Source of the DNA: Epichloe hybrida
Lineage: Eukaryota > Ascomycota > Sordariomycetes > Hypocreales > Clavicipitaceae
Length of the DNA: 64,000 nt
NCBI GenBank assembly: GCA_019022495.1
Contig: JAFEKR010000001.1
Span: 1,674,001-1,738,000, forward strand
Direction: 5' to 3'
The position numbers were made by a program, and so were the translations under genes. The notes beneath the pieces were generated by a model. It searched no databases and was not told the origin of the DNA. It saw only the letters and a program-made list of their open reading frames with translations. The stretch's first letter is position 1. Every line of letters begins with the position of its first letter. Shown piece after piece: positions 42,374 through 53,727 of this stretch.

Positions 42374-44993
42374 ATGGCTACGCGGCTGGCTATTGCTAGC
42401 CAGATGCCCCCGGTGCCCAACCGGGAGGATATTGGCGCGACGTAGGCTTCTTGCTTGTCCGCTCGACAACCTTAGGTATCAACTTGCTGACCATGCTGGT
42501 TATTGCAGATGGACCTATCTCCAGGCAGGCATCGCCCGGATCATGAACGATTTGGAACAAGGCATCGATATGCAGATGTACATGGGGGTATACACGTGCG
42601 TTCACTTCCAACTGATGCTGAGTCTGGCCACTACATCATGCTGACACTCCAAATCTCCAGTGCTGTTCACAACTTTTGCACATCGCAAAAAGCTGTTGGT
42701 CTTTCCGGCCCGGCTATGCACTCTAATCACCGCGGCGGTAAGCTGTCTTTTCATGACCTGCAGCCCTTCCTTCGGTTCAGAGTAAGACGGCCATTTTTAG
42801 ATTGGCTAACGCTGTCTGTGTCAACGCAGCTCATTTACTCGGCGAGGAACTCTACAACAACCTGATTGAGTACCTTCAGAGGCATCTCGAGCAGCTGGTC
42901 GAAGAATCAAAATCACACACTGAAGAAGCCCTCCTCACATATTACATCAAGGAATGGAGCCGATACACCATTGCCGCCAAGTACATCCATCACCTGTTTC
43001 GTTACTTGAACCGTCACTGGGTTAAGCGAGAGATTGACGAGGGTAAAAAGAACGTGTACGACGTGTATACTCTGCACCTGGTCCAATGGCGCAAGGTATT
43101 GTTCGAACAGGTGTCGGGCAAGGTAATGGACGCGGTGCTCAAACTCGTGGAAAAACAACGAAACGGTGAAACGATTGAACATGGGCAGATCAAGCAAGTG
43201 GTCGACTCCTTCGTGTCCCTCGGCTTGGATGAAGCGGATCCGTCAAGATCAACGTTGGACGTTTATCGTTACCACTTCGAGCGACCTTTTCTGGTAGCAA
43301 CTCGGGAATTCTACCAGGCCGAATCAAAGCAATTTGTTGCCGAGAATAGTGTGGTGGAATACATGAAGAAGGCGGAGGCTCGTTTGGTGGAGGAGGAGGA
43401 GAGAGTGAGCATGTATCTCCACCAGGATATTGCAATGTCCTTGAAGAAGACATGCAACATGGCTTTAATTGCCGATCACTCGACCCTGTTGCGCGAGGAG
43501 TTCCAGGTCCTCTTGGACAACGACCGAGAGGAGGATATGGCAAGGATGTACAAGTTGCTTTCCCGCATTCCCGACGGCCTCGAGCCTCTCAGAACAAGAT
43601 TTGAAACCCACGTGCGCAAAGCCGGTCTTGCCGCTGTCCAGAAGGTTCAGTCATCGGAGGGTGACAAACTTGAGCCAAAAATCTATGTCGATGCTCTTCT
43701 CGAGGTTCATTCACAATACCAGCTGTTAGTTAGGCAAGCCTTCAACGACGAACCCGAGTTCACTCGATCACTCGACAATGCGTGCAGGGAGTTTGTCAAT
43801 CGCAACGAAGTATGCAAATTGAGCTCAAGCAAATCGCCCGAACTCTTGGCCAAGTATGCCGACGTTTTATTACGGAAGAGCAGCACCAGCATCGAAGAAG
43901 CCGACTTGGAGGGCACCCTGACTCAGATTATGACTGTTTTCAGGTACATTGAGGACAAGGATGTGTTCCAAAAGTTTTACTCCCGCATGCTCGCCCGTCG
44001 ACTCGTTCACAGCAACTCGTCGTCAGATGATGCCGAGACCAGCATGATCAGCAAGCTCAAGGAGGCGTGTGGTTTTGAGTATACCAACAAGCTACAGCGC
44101 ATGTTCCAAGACATGCAAATTTCCAAGGACCTGAACAAAGAATTCCGAGATCATCTCGACAGCATTGAATCTCCCAAGACGGTGGACTCGGCTTTCTCTA
44201 TCCTCGGTACCGGTTTCTGGCCGCTGACACCACCGAGCACCAATTTTCACCCACCCGCCGAGATCGCCGCCGAGATTGAGCGTTTTGTCCGGTTTTACAA
44301 GCACAAGCATGATGGCCGCAAGCTTACTTGGCTGTGGCATCTTTGCAAGGGTGAAATCAGAACTGGGTACTGCAAGAGCAGCAAGACACCCTTTACATTC
44401 CAAGTTTCATTCCAAGTTTCCATCTACCAAATGGCCATTCTACTTCTATTCAATGAGAAGGATACTTATTCTTACGATGACATTCTCAGCGCAACGCAAC
44501 TCAGCAGTGAAGTCCTGGATCAAGCGCTCGCCGTTATACTCAAAGCCAAGGTGCTTCTGATGTCTGGTGGCTCGGGTAACAAGCCGGGTGCAGGAAAATC
44601 CTTCAACCTCAATTATGACTTCAAGAGCAAAAAGATCCGAGTAAATCTAAACTTGGGCGGTATCAAAGAGGCGAAGCAAGAAGAGGTGGAAACCAATAAG
44701 ACCATTGAGGAAGACCGGAAGCTGGTTCTACAGGTGGGGCAACCCCACTGCATCGCGTTGTGGTATTGTGCCGTGAGTAAGCCAATTACTAACTTGTTTG
44801 GCAGTCTGCTATTGTGCGAATCATGAAGGCTCGAAAGAAGATGAAGCACACTCAGCTGGTCAGTGAAACCATCAACCAAATCCGTTCAAGATTTGTTCCC
44901 AAGGTGGGCGACATCAAAAAGTGCATAGAAATCCTTCTGGACAAGGAATACCTCGAGCGCCTTGATGATGATGAATTGGGCTATCTCGCCTAG
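42374..44993 (+). CDS. CUL1: Cullin-1, SCF ubiquitin ligase scaffold
   Basis: Scaffold of SCF ubiquitin ligases: the N-terminus binds Skp1 and F-box proteins, the C-terminus binds Rbx1. Five exons (42,374-42,441; 42,509-42,595; 42,661-42,737; 42,830-44,733; 44,805-44,993) sum to 2,325 nt, 774 aa, the normal cullin-1 length. Diagnostic strings are [10 protein letters not shown] and [19 protein letters not shown] near the N-terminus, [20 protein letters not shown], and [20 protein letters not shown]. The cullin homology domain has [15 protein letters not shown] and [15 protein letters not shown]. The end is [16 protein letters not shown] with the neddylation Lys in VRIMK, closing LGYLA. Oddity: FQVS is present twice in a row (44,398-44,421), where cullins have it once. 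Confidence 0.95.
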
Positions 44994-45898
44994 GCCGGAT
45001 TGTTTTCTCGTCGCCTTGGCTCCTATGCACGGCGGTCATGTTTTGTGCGAGACTGCATGGCTCGCTGTACGATCTACATACACTCCTTGAAACCAATTTT
45101 GCAGCTCCACAAACAACCCTGTTAACCACCTCGGCATTGAACCACGCCTCTTCATGCGGAGCGGCCCTCTCCACTCGCATCATATCCCCCGGCAGCAACA
45201 GGAACGGCGAGTTTTCCATAATAATAGCCTTAATAGCCTTGACAAAACGTCTGCTAGGGACTTGATCCTAGCCGAATACGGGTGCAAGGAACATGAGTGG
45301 GATCAAGTGATTCAAACCATCTCACAACAAATACATCCTACATTATATTGGCGCAAGGTGAGCATCGGCTTGATGGTTTGCCTTGGCGTCATACTCTTTG
45401 TTCATAATCATTTTTGTTTCTGATTGTTGTGCGTCAAGAGGCAGTACGGGAGTTTGTGACGTAGGACAGGCTCCAAGTATATCGGTATGGTATGTAGACA
45501 CAACCAGAGCAGTATGAAAAATAGATGCAGATCAAGAGTCGAGGGAGAAACAGCATTCTGTGTAATGGACTTGTCTGCCCTCGCTATTCTGTTTTCAAAA
45601 AAGAGATTCCACGGGGCCTCCTCCCCCCCTTCTTGTTCACACCCTTCCGACATCAACTTGGTGACGAGGTCCAATTCACACATTTATCCAGTAGCGTCAC
45701 GTTCAAGAATGAATGAGATGAGGTGACGGGAGTTGAACGCGTCGAGAGAGACGTGCGGGTAGGAGAATCTTGACGAATTCGCTACCTGTAGAACGCATGC
45801 CGTATATTTACATGGCAATGCCCCTTGCCTTTGCTTTCCTATCCTGATGAACCAACGAGGCCCTTCCTAAATTCCAACATGTCTGAAATATGTGTTGA
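44994..45898. other. Intergenic between convergent CUL1 and AVL9
   Basis: About 900 bp shared 3' region. Short frames on both strands look like noise. Nothing recognised. Confidence 0.55.
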
Positions 45899-48404
45899 CT
45901 AGTTCAAGCCGGAAATTGCACGTTTCTCCTCCACGGAGGACTCGTTCGGTGGTGACTCGGTGGTGGGGGACGCGGCACCAACGACATCTTCTTTTCGAAA
46001 GCCATCATCGTGTGGTGTAGGTGTTGCCTGGGGGTCATCTTTTGGGGTTTCGGAGGAGGTCTGTTGTTTGGTGCCGGGATGGGGCGATGATGCTTCGGAC
46101 ACGTCGTGGGAGGCCTCATGGTCGGCGGCGGCGTCGGAGAAGGCCGTCAGGGGACGGTCGCTCGCCTGAGAGACGATGCTTTCGCTGAAGGACGCGTGTG
46201 TGGGGGGGTGGGCATTGTACTCGTCTGTGGACGTCGATCGGGACTGTGGCTGGCTGACCATTTGATAATCCTTCTCGATGGGACTTGTGGATGGAGAGGA
46301 AGAATCTACTCCGGAAGGCTTGCCGTTGGTGGTGGTGGTGGTGGTGGTGGTGGTGTTGGTGCTGTTGCTGTTCTTCTTGCCCCAGCCGGCGCCCCAGCCG
46401 CCCGTCTTGCGCTTCTCGCCTGCCCACGTCGCCCAGCTTGACATGTAGGCGCTTGCCTTGGCGCCGACGGTGTTGACGGTTTGTTGGGCTCTGGCGAGAT
46501 CGACTGGGTAAGCGCCCTTATCCGTGGGAGACTTTGGCTCCTGGGTGCGCGTCTCTTCGGCACGGCGCCGTTGTGACTCTCGTAGGTATTCTATGTCGGA
46601 GTAGAGCTTGTTGAACATGGTCGAGGCCTTTTCGCGGCCTGCGGTCAGATTTCTTCCGAGAATGTCTCGGCCCTGTGCCAGGCGCTCGTCTAGGTGAAGA
46701 TCCTTGATTTGGTCTGCCACTCTGCGTTGAATGTCCTCAACGGTCAACCCGCCTGCACACGGATGCTTGGGTTCAGACACGGCAAATAGGTTCGTATCGG
46801 TGTGGACATTCCACATGCGATAGTTTTCCGTCTTTGTCCACGCCTCTACCCACTCAAGCCCAAAATCAGCGGCTGGGTCGCTGTCGGCTCCTAGGCTTGA
46901 CGTGTCATCTCCTTGGCCGGCCAAAAAGTTGTGGTATTTGATCGAAGATATCAACCCCAGCATGTACGCTTCGAACTGCGATCTAATAAACTCCTCGCTT
47001 CCCACGTATTGCATGTTTTTCGGTCTGCTGGGGTTGGCTTCATCCCATGTCTCATTCACCTCGTGGGTCAGGAAGTCGATCCATCTACGATCCGCCGGAG
47101 TCAGGGCCAGCGCTGATTTTAGCGAGGGCGAAGTGATGTTGACAGTGTCTTCGTCTAGGTTGATGAGAATATCGCTGTATCGGTCCTTCTGCTGAAGAAG
47201 AAGGGAGTTGGTGCTGCCCACGATGTAGGATTTTGTTCCGAAGTCGGCCAAGATGTCGAGCTGTTGCAGTGGCGTGTAAGGGCCGAAGAAGCCACCCTGC
47301 GTGCTTTGTTAGTATTTCAAGTCATCAAAGGGATGCTCTGGAGGCCTGAGGGGGGCTTCATGAACGAACTTTGCCAAATATTTGTAAGGGTAATCCCATG
47401 AAAGATAGCAGAGAGCTTCGATTGCTGCTTTGCAAGCTGGTGGGTTGGGCGAGTTTTGTTTCGTAGCTGTGCAATTCGGGGTCGGCACAGTCTTGCAGGT
47501 TACGGATGAGACCAGGTATCAAAGATATGAGAGAAAATTGAACCATACACAGCCTGTCACATCTGGACCCGAAAAATAGCATCTTGGCTGATATTAGTGC
47601 CACGGAGAACGTGAAGGCAGAAACAAAGCACATGCGGTTCGTACCTTTGGCTGCAACAAACAGCACTTGAGTAGCACCAGAGCCTGCCACTTGAACTCAT
47701 GAATGAGCTCACGCAAGCTCATGCCCAAGTACAGATCCCGCTCGCTCTCACCTTTCAGTGTGCCTCTTGCTTTCTCATCTGCAAGACTCTCCTGAAATCG
47801 TCGCAAGATGTCTGTATCCGTGAATTCCCGTTGCGCAAACCAAGCCTGGGTGACAATGCTGAGTCTCTCGCGCAGCATGCCGAAACCTTGGGGACTGTCG
47901 ACAATTACAACCACAGCCTTTTGCACTGTAGATCTGGTTACATCTGCTGGCCGATTTATCAGCTGGAACGAATCGAGTTGCCTTGTACATGAGATTCCAA
48001 ATAGTGATGTGGCGGGTTCCGAGTCTGTTTTGGGCTTCAGGAGTGTGAAGTAGGAGAAGTCCTCCTCGGATCTAGGTCTTAGGTCAGTCCTGTATCACCC
48101 AGGGAATGGGGTTTGCCTTGCCAGCATAGACTCACGCATGGGCTCCGTCGCTCAAAGCCATAAAAGGCAGCAACGGCCAATTGTATTTGATAGCTGGATC
48201 GATTCCAGCTGCGGCACCGAACCAAGTCTCAACCTCCGGTCCTCGGGCGTGATGAAACCCGACAACTGTTACCAGCGGCGAAAATCCATTGTTGCTCAAG
48301 CTGTTCTCGTCGGTAAGAGGGACCGAAATTAGCGCGGGAGGAGCTTCTGTTCCGTTCGGCGAGCTTGTGTCGTTGGGTGCGTCTTTCTCATCTGCAGAGG
48401 CCAT
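45899..48404 (-). CDS. AVL9: AVL9, DENN-family exocytic transport protein
   Basis: Late secretory-pathway protein needed for exit of exocytic cargo from the Golgi in yeast. Four exons on the complement (48,404-48,136; 48,071-47,645; 47,582-47,370; 47,296-45,899) sum to 2,307 nt, 768 aa, like yeast Avl9. The signature GFHHARGPEVETWFG, WPLLPFMALSDGAHA and FSYFTL marks the upstream DENN half. LLKCCLLQPK, MLFFGSRCDRLC and GLPLQIFGKGGFFGPYTPLQ follow, then the conserved FLTHEVNETWDE. The C-terminal 200 residues are disordered and include a run of nine Thr (46,328-46,355). Intron 3 uses a slightly unusual donor GTTCGT but has branch site TACTAAC and keeps the conserved FGKGGFFGPY. Confidence 0.93.
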
Positions 48405-50740
48405 TGTCGCAGAAAAGTATATCGCATCAAGAGGCCCGTGATTTTCTAATTTTTTTTTTCTTTTGTATATATTCGTCTGCAACTATAAAAGCAACGCCAT
48501 GCGAAGGTCGGGCCGGGAAGATAAAAGGTCAAGACTGATAGAGGTTGTGCAATGCTGCGTAACCCGACCCAGATCCAGATGTCAAAGTTGTGTATGGAAT
48601 TGATCTTTGAGCGAGAATAGTGAGAATGCAGGATCGTGGTACGAGTCGCGCGGATTCAGGAGTTCAATCTCTCGGGGTTCGACTTCAGCAGTGAGGCGGG
48701 TGGTTCTGGCTTGCCGTACGACTTTACGCAGCGACGGGCTGGCAACGAACGATGGGTTCAGAGCGTGGCGATTGAAAATACGAGAGGGTAGGAGTTGTCA
48801 GCAGTCTATCTGCCAGTCGCTTCGTTGACGTCGCGCGAGGTATGCAAGGTGAAGTGTCGATGCGGCGAAGATTAATATCGGAACAATCATAGTTCGGCCC
48901 GGCTGGCCAGACCACCAGACCTGGTGGTTCACGGGACCAATATCCGTCAACTAACCAACATGTGCAGCCTACCCTGCAGGAAGGATGTGCCATTTCACGA
49001 CAGCATATGCCACGATGTGAGTCTGTTGGTTCAAATTGGCACACAAGTGACACAACTGTTCCATCGTTCATGGCAGTAAATCTATTTCCGTTCCACTGTT
49101 TCCAATGACAATTTCTCTCGTATGGATAATCCCAGGTTCGGCCCGTGCCGTCCGTCCGTGCAATGCCTTGAAATGGTTGCGGCCAAGGCGGACGAGAGGA
49201 AGAGGAAAGAGAAAAGAAAGGGATAAACACATCATGAAATCCCAGGATCATGCACCGTGCCGTGCCGGCTTTGAGTGGAGTGTATTCTTAAATGACGCCT
49301 TCGACGAGTGCTGTCCACGCCATTAACAAGAGCTGGCGCTAGAATCAAGCCATCGCCAGGCTTATAATTATCATGCATTAAATGTCCTAGAGCGCAAGTT
49401 GAGAAAACGCTCATTGTTTAATAAGGGGGGTTTTTTTTTTTTTGCAAGTCACTTCCTCGACCGACCATTGCACTCACAACCCGGCGCTGCCTGATTCATC
49501 ATTCCGTGCGCAGTGATTGGTTGATTCCATGTCCGCCAAAAAAAAAAACAACGGGTCGTTTACCCTGTATCATAACTACCTGGTAATACTTCATGGCTTC
49601 GGACCCAGACCATGATCAACGCTCCGGCCCTGGTCCCCCCAGCATCGCTTCCAGTGATCGGGAATCGAATCCCGACACGTGGAAAATCGTCCATGTACAT
49701 ACAACAAGACCGACCAGTATTATGTGGTCTTTTAAATGAGCCTTGCCTGTTTGGCTCGGCACATACTCGAACGATGGCGGGTTGACACCGAGCTTGTTCT
49801 TCTTCTACCCGTGCCCGTGCCAGTGCAGGAACCCCTTGCGACAAATAGAACAATGTTGTCGAAAAAGAGCTTGGCGGATGCAAACATGACGCCTCTGATA
49901 CTGGGCCCAGATTCCACGGCTCATTTTCTAAATGCTCCAGATAGAGGGTATTCAGAATCAGGGGTTTGCATCTGTGGGTCTTGCCATGTGGGATGCCGGT
50001 CTTTCAATTTTCTCAACAAGGCTCAAACAATATGCCGCATGCAGGTCGAAGAACTCGTAATAGGCACGGATCCGTATGCTCCGTATTATGGGTTGATGTT
50101 TTGTTCTTCGACCTGCATGCGGCACGTTGTTTGCTGTCTCGTATGTGCATGGGTTTGGTGGTGTGTCAGCCCCTATTATAAGCATGGGCCACATGGCGTT
50201 CCAGTTACGTGGACATTAGCACCAGCCCGAGCACCCGAGTTGAGATGGGCGCGCCGCCAAAATGCTGACTGATTGCAACAGTAGGCGACCTTAGGAAGTC
50301 GCGGGTCGGTTTTAGTCGACAATTTGGGGACCTGGTGCATACAGCCACTCTAATAAGGGCAGGTATCATCTACCTTCTACCTGACGTGTTGCCCATGAGG
50401 CGTAAACGAGATCTCGAATAAACGAATGCGATGCCTAATAAGATTATTAGGACGCGAAGCTATCGCAATAATGTGCATACCATGTCTTATTGTTGCTAAA
50501 ACCTCCATGTTTACCTTGGAAGCTGATTACGAATAGAGAATAAAACCTCACCTTTATCCTAATGTAGTAGCATAATGCAAAATCTTCCAAGCTTTCTTAA
50601 GCTCAGTACGTTACTACTAATAGGCTTTACGGGATAACTTCTAGCGAGGAGGGCACTTGAGATGTAATATAACATTTGTCGCGGGACACCTGTAATAATC
50701 GTTCATAGTAGCAAATAAACATTGGCATTTCATTCCAAAA
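48405..50740. other. Long intergenic region, no gene recognised
   Basis: 2.3 kb between AVL9 and the tRNA. It holds a T-run at 49,430-49,442, an A-run near 49,540, a CGGGATTCGATTCCCG palindrome (complement, near 49,660-49,680) and a long inverted repeat (separate entry). Open frames reach 178 codons on the plus strand (49,736-50,272) but run through the inverted repeat and resemble nothing. Confidence 0.5.
50024..50133. repeat. Inverted repeat / hairpin, 31-bp arms
   Basis: Arms 50,024-50,054 and 50,103-50,133 are reverse complements at 29 of 31 positions (core ATGCAGGTCGAAGAAC). The 48-bp spacer contains a second perfect palindrome ACGGATCCGT. The fold could be a transcribed hairpin or a MITE-like remnant. 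No target duplication was recognised. Confidence 0.85.
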
Positions 50741-50839
50741 GCCCCCGTGGCCTAATGGCTAAGGCGTGAGACTTCTACTGAAAGTTCCCCTCCAGGGGTC
50801 CTAATCTCAAGATTGCGGGTTCGAGTCCCGCCGGGGGTT
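50741..50839 (+). tRNA. tRNA-Arg (anticodon TCT) with intron
   Basis: Cloverleaf by eye: acceptor GCCCCCG pairs with CGGGGGT; D-arm GGCCTAATGGCTAAGGC; anticodon stem TGAGA/TCTCA with loop CTTCTAA (anticodon TCT at 50,774-50,776); T-arm GCGGGTTCGAGTCCCGC; discriminator T at 50,839. A 26-nt intron (50,778-50,803) sits one base 3' of the anticodon, the canonical place. It decodes AGA. Confidence 0.93.
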
Positions 50840-52308
50840 GAGCAACATCTGCAAAGATTATGCGCAATTTCTACTTTTTATTTTTGTGAAATTTCCCCTA
50901 ATTTAGCACAGCAGTACAACCATAGGATATTTTCCTATGAATTTGTTTTGTCAGTACACGCTCACTATTTGAGACCCTAGCTTGCTAGCCACAATGTCCT
51001 GGAATGAACCTACAGAACAGACCTGGATTGCTAGTCGTCGCCTACGCAATAAGATAGCTTGTTAGCTTATAACTCCGTACTTCCTGATAAGTATAGTGAT
51101 TTTACATGATGCAAGAAGACAATGGGGATATATTACATGTGCGATAACATGGTTCCCCTTTCTAGGAATCTAGGCAGGTAATAATCCCAATGTCTGATTG
51201 ACACTGTCGCAACCAGCCAGGACTGTCAATCCACCAATGCGGAAGAACACGCCAGTCGCAGTCGGATAGTTTAATCCTTGACCACATGGGTTAGATAATA
51301 TGTCCCTACTCCGTATGCGTGCCTGATGAGCACGGGACGCTCGTGGCCTCAAGAGGAGCTGCCAGCTGCCAGACCTGTCAAATGTCCAGAACGGCTGGGC
51401 TGACTGGGGTTGGACTGGCCTCCACCCCTGCACATCCACACTTTTTCTTTGACCAGACTAGTAGGCCAACAGGCCAGAGGTAGCTAAATAAATCTAGTGG
51501 ACTTGCAGTCGCCCAGTCGCCCAGCACAGCCAGCCGCTGTCCGCTGCTCAACTTGCAAGGTTGACTTGCTGGCTTGGCTGGCTGGCCGTCACATGTATTA
51601 CCCCCGGCACCCCGTCATCCAAACGTCCCCTGCCAACTTGCGCATGCCGCCCACCCACCTGCCCCAAGCGCTCGAGGGTTGCTCTCCTCCATTCTACCCC
51701 GACTCCGGTGGAGAGCTCCACGCTGCTAGACTTGGGACAATTCTCTCGGCTACACGCCAAAACACTTATTACTCACACTCATCATCTCTGTCCTAACTGT
51801 GGACTTGTCCCGGCTCTCACGGGCAATAGAGACGAGTCGACATCGACAGGAATCAAGGCCGGCTTTTGCTCAATCTCGCCCCACCGCCTCGAATCTCGAT
51901 ACAATCGCTCGCCGTTCGTTGTACCTTTTCGACCTGGCCGTGACGAGCTGCCTCGCGAAGCAGCGACCTAGAAGCGCAGGGCAGCCGAGAGAGCAACAGA
52001 ACCTGCACGACAAAGGCAGCCGGCCCCCATGGTCGACTGTCTGCCCCATTGTTGCGAAAATTGGAAACGAGCGACCCTCTTTCGCCCATTGTCCGAGCCT
52101 TCATCGTCCTCGAAACCATCAGCAGCACGTCCATCTCTGTCTGCCAGCGCATCCGGCCGTGACAATTCTCGTGCTGCCATGCGCATGCGGAGTTGCGGAC
52201 TATATATACGCCTTTGTTGATTTCCAAGTCCGATAGCACTCAGAACATCAACTCTGGTCGCAGATCCGCGCCGACGTGCTAGCGTCGAGCCGTAAGGGCC
52301 CTTTCACG
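50840..52308. promoter_or_regulatory. G-alpha upstream region
   Basis: 1.5 kb without a convincing gene. It probably holds the promoter and a long 5' UTR of the G-alpha gene. The short frames (for example 51,561-51,971) overlap on both strands and are Pro/Ser/Arg-rich noise. CCCAGTCG pairs and TATATATA near 52,201 are visible; the latter lies about 105 bp before the start codon and may be a TATA element. Confidence 0.45.
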
Positions 52309-53727
52309 ATGGGTGGGTGTATGAGCTCAAGTAGTGAGGAGGCAGAACAGAAGAAGAAGAGCCAAGCCATTGATAGAGTAATCGAGGAGGATTCAAGACG
52401 ACTACGGAAAGAATGCAAGATCTTATTGTTAGGTATGGCTTCCCACACGAGCAGTCGCTAATACAAACACCCCGGACACAGAACACTGACAACTGAACTG
52501 GCCAACAGGATCCGGCGAGAGTGGCAAGTCCACCATCGTCAAGCAAATGAAGATTATCCACCTCAAAGGTTATTCAGAAGATGAATTGTACAATTATAGG
52601 CCCACCGTCTTCAAGAATCTTGTTGAATGCGCCAAGGCCGTCATAACAGCAATGCAGCAATTCGAGATTGAACCGCAGAGGAAAGAAAACAGAACCTATG
52701 TAGATTACCTTTTATCGTACCAGGCCGAATCCGGCCCTCAAGCGCAGATTGACCCTCAAGTCGGCGTTGCTGTACAGTCACTGTGGGCGGATCCTGCAAA
52801 AGACCGATTGATGGAGCATCAGACCGAGTTTTATCTGATGGACTCGGCAGAGTAGTGAGTGCAACCCGGCTTTCAGCATGTTAAAATCTGTCATGACAGT
52901 ACTGAACTTCTCCTCTTTGCAGCTTCTTCCAAGAGGTAATGCGAATAGTTGCGACTGATTATCTCCCAAATGAGGTGGACGTTTTACGAGCTCGTACCAA
53001 AACCACTGGCATATACGAAACACGATTTCAAATGGGCCAACTTAGTATACAGTGCGTTTGACCCAGGGATGGACCTCATTGGTCATCCCCCTTTCTCTTT
53101 GGACTTTGTGTGACTGACATTTTTGCAGTATGTTTGATGTTGGTGGACAGCGAAGCGAGAGGAAGAAGTGGATTCACTGCTTTGAGAACGTTACGTCGAT
53201 TATTTTCTGCGTTGCCCTCTCGGAATATGACCAAGTACTCCTTGAAGAGAGTAGCCAGGTGAGACAGTCCGGTCAACTTCCCGCGTAGTAGAGCAACGTG
53301 CTAACGATGATGACACCAGAATCGAATGATGGAAAGTCTGTTGCTGTTCGATTCTGTAGTGAACTCGCGTTGGTTCATGAGAACAAGCATCATCTTGTTC
53401 CTCAACAAGGTTGACATTTTCAAACAAAAATTAACGCGATCCCCGTTGGGGAACTATTTCCCCGATTACTCAGGAGGCAACGACGTCAACAAAGCCGCCA
53501 AGTATTTACTGTGGCGGTTCAACCAAGTAAACCGTGCACATTTGAACTTATACCCGCAGTAAGTCACGGAAAGGAGGCACCTGTATTGATCACTACCCTC
53601 CACTGGAGTTGACTGACACCGGCATAGCTTAACGCAAGCGACCGACACATCCAACATTCGATTAGTATTCGCCGCTGTTAAAGAAACAATATTAAATAAT
53701 GCTCTCAAAGACTCTGGAATTCTATGA
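52309..53727 (+). CDS. G-protein alpha subunit, group III (GNA-3 type)
   Basis: Heterotrimeric G-protein switch. Six exons (52,309-52,432; 52,509-52,854; 52,923-53,051; 53,129-53,258; 53,320-53,558; 53,628-53,727) sum to 1,068 nt, 355 aa, normal for G-alpha. MGGCMSSSS gives Gly2 for myristoylation and Cys4 for palmitoylation. GTP-binding motifs: GSGESGKST (split by intron 1), [31 protein letters not shown] and TQATDT. The C-terminus KDSGIL and the start [16 protein letters not shown] place it in fungal group III with Neurospora GNA-3 and Magnaporthe MAGA. Members of this group act through adenylyl cyclase and cAMP in growth, conidiation and infection development. The downstream neighbour on the same strand is glycogen phosphorylase. 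Confidence 0.96.

Noticed and set aside
48724..49251. 175-codon minus-strand open frame
   Set aside because: No recognisable domain, overlapping short frames on the other strand; most likely chance in GC-normal intergenic DNA.
49640..49730. Possible tRNA on the minus strand around a CGGGATTCGATTCCCG string
   Set aside because: The T-arm-like palindrome has an 8-nt loop or a mismatched stem, and no acceptor or D-arm partner could be found.
49736..50272. 178-codon plus-strand open frame
   Set aside because: Runs through the inverted repeat, is Cys/Val-rich without a family match and lacks any splice or start context.
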